A DNA stretch of 64,000 nt from JAHFUI01 sp039931615 (GTDB lineage: Bacteria; Acidobacteriota; Vicinamibacteria; Vicinamibacterales; CAVVIG01), in the NCBI GenBank assembly GCA_039931615.1, contig JBDTRR010000022.1:15733-79732 (forward strand), given 5' to 3'. Position 1 is the stretch's first letter. Every line of letters starts with the position of its first letter. Both the position numbers and the translations under genes were made by a program. Below are positions 1-7,698 of this stretch, in pieces. The notes under the pieces are model-generated. The model did no database searches. It was not told the DNA's origin and was given only the letters and a program-made list of their open reading frames with translations.

Positions 1-9
1 TATGCCCTT

Positions 10-1365
10 TCAGGATCCGGCCGCCATGAACTCCAGCTCGGGCAGCAGGAACTCGCGGAACGCCGGGTAGTTCTCGATCATCGGGAAGTGGCCCATTCCC
101 TCCATGATGGCCAGGCGCGATCCGGGAATGGCGGCGGCGACGGCGCGCGTCATGTCCGGGGTGCAGGAGTAGTCGTACTCCCCGGTCAGCAGCGACACCT
201 TGCACGTCCGCGTATCGATCCGGGTGATGGCTTCCCGGCCGTCCCAGTCGTTGCTGTAGTAGTGGACGTCCCCAGCGTAGACGCCGGGACCGGACTGACT
301 GTAGTACCACCAGTTCTCACGGGTGTTCGGTTCGGGGCTGTCCGGCGCGCACAGGCCGTAGGTATAGCTGGCGACCAGCTCGCCGCCGTGCACCGCCGGA
401 TGATGGAGGTAGTCGTTGTACCGGCCGGGCGCATACGCGGAGCTCTCCAGCCCGACGATGCCGCGCAGCTCGTGCTGGTAGTCGGCAGCCAGCTGCAGCA
501 CGATGGCGCCGCCCATCGAGCAGCCGAGCACGACCGGGCGGGTCAGATTCAACGCCTGCCAGACCGCCCGCACAATCTGCCCGTAGTCGCGGGTCGTCAG
601 CTTGAACGTCCGCAGCCACCAGCCGTCAGGCGGATTGGTCCGCCCGTGGTACGGCATGTCGAAGGCGATCACGCGATACCGATCGGTGACGGCGCGGTCG
701 TTCAACAGGTGGCGGTACTGCCGGCTGTCGGCGCCGGCCGTGTGCAGGCACAGCAGCGGAATCCCCTCGCCGGCCTCTTCGAAGAAGACGCGGTGCGCGG
801 CGCCATCGATCTCGAGATTGAGGTAGTGCCCGACGATGGGTTCAATGGTCGTCGGGGAGGACGCAGAGGAAGCGGAGGACGCTGAGGTGACGGAGGGCAC
901 GGCGACGGTACCCGGGACCGGCGCTCCCTCCGCGTCCTCTGCCCCCGCTGCGTCCTCGACGTTCGCGAAGCGAACCAGGTTCATGGCCCGGTGCAGGGCG
1001 CGGGCGTGCTGCATGGCGACCAGCGAATCGCCTTCCAGCACGAACCCCGGCACCCGCATCAGCATGGCGAAAAAGTCGTGGTAGAGCGGCTGTGGATTCG
1101 GGGCGAAGAATTTCTCCCAGATCTCGGGGCTGGCGCGGAAGCCGAAGGCGCACCGCGTGTCCAGCCGCGGCGGCTGGACGAACTCCGCCAGACGGCCGCG
1201 CTCGAATCGCAGCACGCAGCGGGTGTCGCCGCTGGTCAGCGAGAAGGCGGTGGTGAACCAGCCGCCGATCAGCTCGAGCTCGGCGTCGCCGTTGACGCGC
1301 GCCTGCGCCCGGGCCAGGAAGGCATGGGAGAACATCGCGGCCGCAGTGTAACTGATATTTCTCAT
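10..1365 (-). CDS. alpha/beta hydrolase with an extra N-terminal domain
   Basis: The C-terminal 270 residues or so form an alpha/beta hydrolase. The nucleophile elbow GCSMGG supplies the serine, a late GMGHFP motif the catalytic histidine, and the acid is probably the aspartate in GEYDYS. The 130 residues before it form a separate domain of uncertain identity; its length and composition suggest an SCP2-like lipid-binding fold, but this is weak. The two halves are joined by an Ala/Ser/Glu/Asp-rich linker encoded by an inverted repeat of intergenic type (857-957). The start is uncertain: ATG at 1365 or at 1335 would both give a sensible protein and neither has a good ribosome site. No signal peptide is evident, so it is probably cytoplasmic. 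It is divergent from the exported-protein gene at 1397. The substrate cannot be read from the sequence. Confidence 0.85.
   Translation of the reverse strand: MRNISYTAAAMFSHAFLARAQARVNGDAELELIGGWFTTAFSLTSGDTRCVLRFERGRLAEFVQPPRLDTRCAFGFRASPEIWEKFFAPNPQPLYHDFFAMLMRVPGFVLEGDSLVAMQHARALHRAMNLVRFANVEDAAGAEDAEGAPVPGTVAVPSVTSASSASSASSPTTIEPIVGHYLNLEIDGAAHRVFFEEAGEGIPLLCLHTAGADSRQYRHLLNDRAVTDRYRVIAFDMPYHGRTNPPDGWWLRTFKLTTRDYGQIVRAVWQALNLTRPVVLGCSMGGAIVLQLAADYQHELRGIVGLESSAYAPGRYNDYLHHPAVHGGELVASYTYGLCAPDSPEPNTRENWWYYSQSGPGVYAGDVHYYSNDWDGREAITRIDTRTCKVSLLTGEYDYSCTPDMTRAVAAAIPGSRLAIMEGMGHFPMIENYPAFREFLLPELEFMAAGS
857..957. repeat. inverted copies of a GAGGACGCGGAGG-type repeat inside a coding region
   Basis: The arm at 857-886 (starting GAGGACGCAGAGGAAGC) is matched on the other strand by 927-957 (CCTCCGCGTCCTCTGCCCCC onward), with most positions of the 30-base arms pairing. 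The same GAGGACGCGGAGG core occurs between genes near 5891, 11308, 16590 and 35770. Here it lies within the alpha/beta hydrolase gene and stays in frame as a linker. Confidence 0.75.
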
Positions 1366-1396
1366 GCGCATCCGGGCGCGGTTCTGTGATAAATCA

Positions 1397-2287
1397 ATGA
1401 CCATGCGACATGTCACACGGCTCGCCGGTGCGGCCGCCCTGCTGCTGATGATCCTCGCGCTGGCGCGGCCGGCCGCCGCGCAGGTGGATTTCTCCGGCGA
1501 ATGGGCGCCCCGGTTTCATGAGGACCAGCCGGAGCGGGTCCCCGGCCCCGAGTTGGGCGACTACCTCGGTCTGCCGATCACTGATACGGCGCGGCTGCGC
1601 GCCGACAACTGGGACGCCGCCGTGCAGACGCTGCCCGAGTGGCAATGCCGGCCGCACTCGGCCGACTATATCTGGCGCGGACCGTCGCAGCTCACCATCC
1701 GCAAGGAACAGAATCCGCTGACCCGCGAGATCACGGCCTTCCACGCCGAGTGGCTGCGCTCGATCGACAACCCGATCTACCTCGATGGCCGGCCGCACCC
1801 CTCGGAGGACGCGCTGCATACCTGGGGCGGCTTCGCCACCGGCAAGTGGGAAGGGTCGATGTTGACCGTCACCGTGACCCATCTGAAGGAAGGCTACGTC
1901 CGGCGCAATGGGCTGCCGCGCAGCGACCAGGCGACGGTGACCGAGCACTGGATGCGCCACGGCGATTTCCTGACCGTGACCGTCATCGTCAACGACCCGG
2001 TCTATCTCACCGAGCCGTTCATCCGGACCACCGATTACGAGTTGAACGTCGGGCAGCGCGTGCCGCCCTATCCGTGCGAGATGGTCACCGAAATCGAGCG
2101 TCCGGCCGGCGTGGTCCCGCATCGTTTGCCCGGGACGAACAAGGACGTCTACGAGTTCTCCGAGCGTTTCGGCATCCCGTTCGAGGCGACGCGGGGCGGT
2201 GCCGAAACGTCGTATCCGGACTACCGGAAGAAGCTGCGGACACTGCCCCTGCCGACCAGGACGCGTCCGCGGATCGAGGAGCAGTAA
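1397..2287 (+). CDS. exported protein of unknown function, paralogue of the gene at 3414
   Basis: A 296-residue protein with a clear Sec signal peptide (Arg-His start, hydrophobic core, cleavage after AAAQ). The mature part opens with DFSGEWAPR and has a central GKWEGSMLTVTVT strand pattern, then EGYVRRNGLP and a VYLTEPFIRTTDY block. The last two blocks are also found, in the same order, in the exported protein encoded at 3414, so the two are paralogues. I do not recognise an enzymatic motif; the strand-rich pattern suggests a small beta-barrel or lipocalin-like binding protein, which is inference. ATG at 1397 is preferred over an upstream in-frame ATG at 1364 because it sits directly before the signal peptide. 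Its stop overlaps the ATG of the next gene by one base, so the two are translationally linked. Confidence 0.8.
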   Translation: MTMRHVTRLAGAAALLLMILALARPAAAQVDFSGEWAPRFHEDQPERVPGPELGDYLGLPITDTARLRADNWDAAVQTLPEWQCRPHSADYIWRGPSQLTIRKEQNPLTREITAFHAEWLRSIDNPIYLDGRPHPSEDALHTWGGFATGKWEGSMLTVTVTHLKEGYVRRNGLPRSDQATVTEHWMRHGDFLTVTVIVNDPVYLTEPFIRTTDYELNVGQRVPPYPCEMVTEIERPAGVVPHRLPGTNKDVYEFSERFGIPFEATRGGAETSYPDYRKKLRTLPLPTRTRPRIEEQ

Positions 2288-3393
2288 TGCGGACCGATCC
2301 CCGTGGTCGAATCACGATCCGCACGGCCGGGCGTCGCACCACGGCCGGCCCGAAGGCTGCCACCATCTTCTGGCTGTGCGTGCTTGGTCTGCTGGGTGTG
2401 CTCGGCGCGCGGCGCGGTCTCGTGGCGGTGGTGGTGTCGGGCCAGACCGGCGGCGGCGATCTCCGCGTCACCACGGTGCGCGAGCAGGTGCAGATGCTCA
2501 CCGGCGCCGGCGGCAACATCACTGTGCTGACCTTTCCAGAGGGCGTCACCCTCGTCGACACCGGCCGGATCGAGATGAGCGACAAGGTCCTGGCGGCGGT
2601 CCGGACGCTGACGAAACAGCCGATCCGCTACATCATCAATACCTCCGCCGATCCCGATCACACCGGCGGCAACGAGAAGGTCGGCGCGACGGGCGGCCAG
2701 ATTACCGGCGGCAACGTCGCCGGCCAGGTGTCGGACGCCGCCGAAGGGGCCGAGATCATCGCCCATGAAAACGTCCTCGAGCGGATGACGGCGCCGGCCG
2801 TCCAGCCGCCGCTGCCGATCCGGATGACGCCCGGGACGACCTATCACTCCCCGCACCTGAAGCTGAGCACCTTCTATCATGGCGACGGGATCGAGCTGTT
2901 CCCGGCACCGGCCGCGCACACCGACGGCGACAGCCTGGTCTACTTCCGGCGCAACGACGTCCTGCTGACCGGCGATGTCTTCGTCCCCGACAGCTATCCG
3001 GTGATCGACCTGGCGCGCGGCGGCGGGATCAACGGCGAGATCGACGCGCTGAACCATGTCATCGACCTGGCCTTTCCCGAGTTCCGCCTCGAAGGCGGCA
3101 CCCTGATCGTGCCCGGCCACGGCCGCCTGTGCGACTCGGCCGACGTGGCCTACTACCGCGACATGGTGACGATCATCCGCGACCGCGTCCAGGATCTGCT
3201 CAAGAAGGGGATGACGCTCGAACAGGTGAAGACGGCGCAGGTGACGCGCGAGTACGACGGCCTCTACGGCAAGAATCCGAACTGGACGCCGGACATGTTC
3301 GTGGAGTCGATCTACAAGAGCCTGAGCGCGGGAGTGAAGCCGACCGCGGCGAAACCCGCCGCGCCGCAGCGCGCCGCTCCAACCAGGAAATAG
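2287..3393 (+). CDS. exported MBL-fold protein with a degenerate first metal motif
   Basis: The protein has an N-terminal hydrophobic segment (about residues 25-45) and then a metallo-beta-lactamase fold. The usual HxHxDH motif reads SADPDH in NTSADPDHTGGN: the first two histidines are replaced by serine and aspartate, while the final Asp-His remains. Downstream ligands look intact: AAHTDGDS, LLTGDVFVPD and VPGHGRL. A changed metal set or a mononuclear site is possible. The gene starts at an ATG overlapping the stop of the preceding gene and is followed 20 bases later by a paralogue of that gene, so the three form a likely operon. The 368-residue length fits periplasmic MBL hydrolases. The substrate is unknown. 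Confidence 0.85.
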   Translation: MRTDPRGRITIRTAGRRTTAGPKAATIFWLCVLGLLGVLGARRGLVAVVVSGQTGGGDLRVTTVREQVQMLTGAGGNITVLTFPEGVTLVDTGRIEMSDKVLAAVRTLTKQPIRYIINTSADPDHTGGNEKVGATGGQITGGNVAGQVSDAAEGAEIIAHENVLERMTAPAVQPPLPIRMTPGTTYHSPHLKLSTFYHGDGIELFPAPAAHTDGDSLVYFRRNDVLLTGDVFVPDSYPVIDLARGGGINGEIDALNHVIDLAFPEFRLEGGTLIVPGHGRLCDSADVAYYRDMVTIIRDRVQDLLKKGMTLEQVKTAQVTREYDGLYGKNPNWTPDMFVESIYKSLSAGVKPTAAKPAAPQRAAPTRK

Positions 3394-3413
3394 GTTCACG
3401 GGTCATCGAGACA

Positions 3414-4250
3414 ATGGCGACAGAGTCACAGACGACGTGGGTTGTCCGGTTCGTGTTCTGGTGTCGTGGCAGCCGCGACGCGCGCGCCATCATCGCGGCG
3501 CTGCTGCTGATGGCGGCCGTCCCGGCGGCGGCGCTGGCCCAACGCGGTCGCGGCCAGGGCGGCGCCGCCACCCCGCGGGCGGCCGCTGCGATCGACCTCG
3601 CCGGCTACTGGGTCAGCGTGGTCACCGAAGACTGGCGCTACCGGATGGTGACGCCAAGGAAAGGTGATCATCCGAGCATCCCGCTCAACGCCGAAGGGGT
3701 GCGGGTCGCCGGCCTGTGGGATCCGGCCCGGGATGAGGCGGCCGGCGATCAATGCAAGGCCTACGGCGCCGCCGGTGTCATGCGCGCGCCGGGCCGTCTG
3801 CACATCACCTGGCAGGACGACACGACGCTGAAGATCGACACCGAAGCCGGGACGCAGACCCGCCTGCTGCGCTTCGGCGCGGCCCAGCCCGCCGCCGGGG
3901 CATCGCGTCAGCCAGGGTGGCAGGGCGACTCCGTGGCGCAATGGGAATTCGCCGCCGGCCGGCGCGGCGGATCGGGCGGCCCGGCGCAACAGAACGGCAG
4001 CCTCAAGGTGGTGACCACCAGGATGCGTCCGGGATACCTGCAGAAGAACGGCGTGCCCTACGGGGAGAACGCCGTCCTGACCGAGTACTTCGCCCGCACC
4101 TTCGAGCCGAACGGCGATTCGTGGCTCATCCTCACAGCCGTGGTCGAGGATTCCCAGTACCTGACCGGCCGCTTCGTCAGGAGCACGCACTACAAGCGGC
4201 TGCCGGACACGAATACGACCTGGGAACCCGAGGCGTGCTCAGCGAAATGA
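3414..4250 (+). CDS. exported protein of unknown function, paralogue of the gene at 1397
   Basis: A 278-residue protein whose hydrophobic signal (AIIAALLLMAAVPAAALAQ) is preceded by about 25 extra residues (MATESQTTWVV...), so the annotated start may be too far upstream; no later ATG fits better. A short Gly/Arg/Ala-rich tract follows the cleavage site. The mature part shares an ordered set of blocks with the protein at 1397: an AGYWVSV opening, a Q-x-C motif, a P-G-R-L-H-I-T-W strand, then MRPGYLQKNGVPYGENAVLTE and YLTGRFVRSTHY. No catalytic motif is visible. It follows the MBL gene by 20 bases and precedes a tannase gene, so it probably belongs to the same secreted catabolic unit. Confidence 0.78.
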   Translation: MATESQTTWVVRFVFWCRGSRDARAIIAALLLMAAVPAAALAQRGRGQGGAATPRAAAAIDLAGYWVSVVTEDWRYRMVTPRKGDHPSIPLNAEGVRVAGLWDPARDEAAGDQCKAYGAAGVMRAPGRLHITWQDDTTLKIDTEAGTQTRLLRFGAAQPAAGASRQPGWQGDSVAQWEFAAGRRGGSGGPAQQNGSLKVVTTRMRPGYLQKNGVPYGENAVLTEYFARTFEPNGDSWLILTAVVEDSQYLTGRFVRSTHYKRLPDTNTTWEPEACSAK

Positions 4251-4353
4251 CAAAGCGACCCGGGTGACGCCGGCTGACGCCGGCCGGACACTATACTTGG
4301 ACCGCGTTCGCCTGCCTTCCGTTCATGGTGGCGAGTTCAGAAGGAGCCAGCCG

Positions 4354-5892
4354 ATGAAACGTGTGCTGTCCGTTTTCGCCTGTGTGTCGGTGGCGACCCT
4401 GGTGTTCAGCGCGGTCGTGGTCGTGCCGGTGACGGTCACCGCCGCCACCAGCTGCGAGAGCCTCACGGGGTTGACGCTGCCGAACACGACCGTCACCCTG
4501 GCGCAGACCACTCCCGCGGGCGGCTTCACGCAGCCCGGCGCGCGCGGCGGCGGCCGCGGCGGCGACGCCGCGAGCAGTCTGCCGGCCTTCTGCCGGGTCG
4601 CGGCGACGGTGAAGCCGTCCAGCGATTCCGACATCAAGATGGAAGTCTGGCTGCCGGCGGCCGGCTGGAACGGCAAGCTCCTGGCGGTCGGCAACGGCGC
4701 CTTCAGTGGCGCGATCGGCTACGCGGCGATGATGCCCGCGCTGCGGGCCGGGTACGCGACGACGTCCACCGACACCGGCCACGTCGGCGGCAGCGCCGAG
4801 TTCGCGCTCGGCCATCCCGAGAAGGTGGTCGACTTCGGCTACCGCGCCGTCCACGAGATGACGGTCAAGGCGAAGGCGATCGTCTCCGCTTACTACGAGA
4901 ACCCGCTGAAATACGCCTATTGGAACGGCTGTTCCGCGGGCGGCCGGCAGGCGCTGAAGGAAGCCCAGAAATACCCGGCGGATTACGACGGCATCATCGC
5001 CGGATCGCCGGGACTCGACTGGACCGGCCGCGCCACTGCGGCGCTGCGGATCGCCCTGGTCACCAACGATGAAGCGGCGCGTATCCCCGCAGCGAAGGCC
5101 CAGCTGATCCATGCCGCCGTGCTCGAGGCGTGCGATGCGATCGACGGCATCAAGGACGGCGTCCTCGACGATCCGAAGCGTTGCAAGTTCGATCCCGGCA
5201 CGCTGGAGTGCAAGAACGGCGACGCCGCAACCTGCCTGACCAGGGCGCAGACGCAGACGGCGCGGTTGATCTACATGTCGCCGGTGAACCCCAAGACGAA
5301 GCGTGAGATCACCGGCCTCGAGCCGGGCAGCGAACTGGGTTGGACCGATCAGGGCTGGTCGCCGTCGGCCCGTGCGACCGGTCTCGATCAGTTCCGGTTC
5401 CTCGTCTACAAAGACCCGGCCTGGGCGATCGACAAGTTCAACTTCGAGGCCGATATCGTCCGCGCCGAGGAGGCCGACGCCGACACCCTCAATGCGCTCG
5501 ACCCCAATCTGAAGCCGTTCTTCGATCGCGGCGGCAAGCTGATCCAGTACCACGGCTGGAACGATCCGCAGATCTCGCCCGGCAACAGCGTCCAGTATTA
5601 CCAGCGGGTCGCCGAGGCGAGCGGCGGCGCGGCCAGGGTCCAGGCGTCGCACCGCCTGTTCATGGCGCCGGGCATGGGCCACTGCGGCGGCGGCGAAGGG
5701 CCGAGCAGCTTCGACATGGTCGCCGCGCTCGAGCACTGGGTGGAGCAGAAGCAGGCGCCGAATCAGATCATCGCCTCGCGCTCGCGCGACGGGAAGGTCG
5801 ATCGCACCCGGCCGCTCTGCCCATATCCCCAGGTCGCCGCCTACAAGGGAACGGGCAGCACCGACGAGGCCGCCAACTTCGTGTGTAGATAG
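4354..5892 (+). CDS. tannase/feruloyl esterase family protein
   Basis: A 512-residue exported esterase of the tannase family, which cleaves ester bonds of phenolic acids such as galloyl or feruloyl groups. The nucleophile motif NGCSAGGRQ and the late GMGHCGGGEG give the family's CS-D-HC arrangement, in which cysteines next to the catalytic serine and histidine form a disulfide. A Gly/Arg-rich tract (GARGGGRGGD) follows the signal peptide. The start ATG at 4354 has the ribosome site AAGGAG at a good distance and directly precedes the signal peptide; an ORF extending to 4264 is not needed. A TATACT hexamer lies at 4292. A close paralogue is encoded at 12025. It probably acts in the periplasm or outside the cell. 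Confidence 0.92.
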   Translation: MKRVLSVFACVSVATLVFSAVVVVPVTVTAATSCESLTGLTLPNTTVTLAQTTPAGGFTQPGARGGGRGGDAASSLPAFCRVAATVKPSSDSDIKMEVWLPAAGWNGKLLAVGNGAFSGAIGYAAMMPALRAGYATTSTDTGHVGGSAEFALGHPEKVVDFGYRAVHEMTVKAKAIVSAYYENPLKYAYWNGCSAGGRQALKEAQKYPADYDGIIAGSPGLDWTGRATAALRIALVTNDEAARIPAAKAQLIHAAVLEACDAIDGIKDGVLDDPKRCKFDPGTLECKNGDAATCLTRAQTQTARLIYMSPVNPKTKREITGLEPGSELGWTDQGWSPSARATGLDQFRFLVYKDPAWAIDKFNFEADIVRAEEADADTLNALDPNLKPFFDRGGKLIQYHGWNDPQISPGNSVQYYQRVAEASGGAARVQASHRLFMAPGMGHCGGGEGPSSFDMVAALEHWVEQKQAPNQIIASRSRDGKVDRTRPLCPYPQVAAYKGTGSTDEAANFVCR

Positions 5893-5916
5893 GGACGAGG
5901 ACGCGGAGGACACTGT
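5891..5916. repeat. intergenic GAGGACGCGGAGG-type repeat
   Basis: The 36-base gap between the tannase stop and the quinoprotein start is mostly the sequence GGGACGAGGACGCGGAGGAC, the same repeat type found at 857, 927, 11308, 16590 and 35765. Confidence 0.6.
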
Positions 5917-5928
5917 ACAAACACCCCG

Positions 5929-7656
5929 ATGATGACCAAGAACATTCTCACTGCCGCCGCGCTGGTTCTCCTCGCTATCGGCGCGCCGGTGGCGCAGGTC
6001 GCCAGGTTCACGCCGATCACCACCGAGATGCTGGTCAACCCCAGCCCGGACGACTGGCTGATGTATAGCCGGACCTACGACGCGCAGCGGTTCAGCCCGC
6101 TCAAGCAGATCACGCGTCAGAACGTCGGCCAGCTCAAGATGGCGTGGACGCATGAGCTCGGCGCCACGGGTAGCGTCGAGAGCATCCCGCTGGTGTATCG
6201 CGGTGTGATGTATGTCGTGGTGCCGGGCGCGGGGGTGCGGGCTCTCGACGCCACCACGGGCGCGGTCATCTGGGAGTACAAGCGCGCCGGCAACGGCCGG
6301 CCGAAAACCATTGCCATGTACGCCGACCTGGTGTTCTACACGGCGCCGGACAGCACGCTGGTGGCGCTGGACGCACGGACCGGCGAAGTCCGCTGGGAAA
6401 CCAAGACCGCCGGCGGCGCGACCTCGGGGCCGATCGTCGTCGAGGGCAAGGTGCTGACGGGGCGCACCTGCTCGCCGCGGCGCGAGAACTGCTACGTCGC
6501 GGCGCATGATGCCAGGACCGGAGCCGAGGTCTGGAAGTTCTTCACCGCGGCCGGCGACGACGATCCGGGCGGCAAGACCTGGGGCGGCGCGCCCGAAGCC
6601 ACGCGCGTCGCCTCCACCTGGGGCCTCCCGGGCGGATACGATCCGGTCCGTCGCCTCGTCTACTGGGGGATCGCCAATCCGACCCCGAACACGCGCATGG
6701 TCCGCCACGGCGGCAACGTCGATGCGATTCCGACGTCGGCGCCGGCCGATCTCTACAGCAATTCGACCGTGGCGTTGAACCCGGACACCGGCAAGCTCGC
6801 GTGGTACTACCAGCATCTGCCCGGCGACGATTGGGACGAGGACTATACGCACGAGCGGACCCTGTTCAGGACGGCGGTCAGCCCGGATCCGAAGTTCGTG
6901 AAGTGGATCAACCCGGATGTGCGCCGCGGCCAGCAGCGCGACGTGATGGTGATGGTCGGCGAGGGCGGCGGCATGTGGGCGCTCGACCGCGGCAACGGAC
7001 AGTTCCTGTGGGCCTCGCCGTTCCCGTATGACGTCAGGAACTTCATTATTTCGAGCATCGACGTCAAGACCGGCATTCCGCACCTGAACACCGATCTGCT
7101 CTTCAGGGAGCCGGGGCAGAACCACGTCCTGTGCTACTGGAACACGCGCAGCTACTGGCCGCTGGCCTATCACCCGGGACAGAACGCGCTCTACGTGCCC
7201 TACGTCGACAACTGTCTCGACATGACGTCGGCCACGCCGGCCCGGGACGGCCAACCCGCGATCGCGGAGCGTCGTATCGGAACTCGCCGCTCCGGTGTCG
7301 ACCTCGACAATTTCGCCGGCGTGGTCAAGGTGAACATGTCCACCGGCGAGCCCAAGGTGATCTACAAGGGCCGCGCCCCCGGCAACGGTGCGATGCTGGC
7401 GACCGCCGGCGACATCGTGTTCTGGGGCGATCTGGCTGGGACGCTCCGCGCCTTCGACGCGGACAGCGGGAAAACCGTCTGGCAGACGATGCTGCCGGGC
7501 ACGGTCCAGAACAGCACCATCACCTATGCCGTGAACGGCAAGCAGTACGTCGCCGTGTTCACCGGTGAGGGAGCGTTGACCGGTGGGCTGATCGATCAGG
7601 CACAAATCGAACCGACCCGGCGGCACAACGCGGTGCACGTGTTTGCATTGCCGTAA
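5929..7656 (+). CDS. PQQ-dependent dehydrogenase, eight-bladed propeller, no heme domain
   Basis: A 575-residue exported quinoprotein of the alcohol dehydrogenase class. Repeated W-motif blades (for example LDATTGAVIWEYK, LDARTGEVRWETK, FDADSGKTVWQT) form the propeller that holds PQQ. The catalytic region reads PGDDWDEDYTH, with an aspartate two residues after the putative catalytic Asp. It lacks the adjacent Cys-Cys pair seen in the gene at 14318 and has no CxxCH heme motif, so it needs an external electron acceptor. The N-terminus is a Sec signal peptide; ATG at 5929 or 5932 are equivalent. It follows the tannase gene by 36 bases and precedes another quinoprotein by 42, which suggests that hydrolysis products are oxidised by its neighbours. 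The substrate is unknown. Confidence 0.9.
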   Translation: MMTKNILTAAALVLLAIGAPVAQVARFTPITTEMLVNPSPDDWLMYSRTYDAQRFSPLKQITRQNVGQLKMAWTHELGATGSVESIPLVYRGVMYVVVPGAGVRALDATTGAVIWEYKRAGNGRPKTIAMYADLVFYTAPDSTLVALDARTGEVRWETKTAGGATSGPIVVEGKVLTGRTCSPRRENCYVAAHDARTGAEVWKFFTAAGDDDPGGKTWGGAPEATRVASTWGLPGGYDPVRRLVYWGIANPTPNTRMVRHGGNVDAIPTSAPADLYSNSTVALNPDTGKLAWYYQHLPGDDWDEDYTHERTLFRTAVSPDPKFVKWINPDVRRGQQRDVMVMVGEGGGMWALDRGNGQFLWASPFPYDVRNFIISSIDVKTGIPHLNTDLLFREPGQNHVLCYWNTRSYWPLAYHPGQNALYVPYVDNCLDMTSATPARDGQPAIAERRIGTRRSGVDLDNFAGVVKVNMSTGEPKVIYKGRAPGNGAMLATAGDIVFWGDLAGTLRAFDADSGKTVWQTMLPGTVQNSTITYAVNGKQYVAVFTGEGALTGGLIDQAQIEPTRRHNAVHVFALP

Positions 7657-7698
7657 GAATATGGACTTGAAGCCGGCCGTCGATAGGAGTTTGAGCTG

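Noticed and set aside
4292..4297. TATACT as a promoter for the first tannase
   Set aside because: The hexamer is a good -10 but no -35 lies at a suitable distance, and the ATG is 56 bases further on; left as a remark only.
4291..7638. 1115-residue minus-strand ORF
   Set aside because: It is an antisense shadow of the tannase and quinoprotein genes in a GC-rich frame; its composition (Arg, Gly, Val, Asp) and lack of motifs are typical of such shadows.
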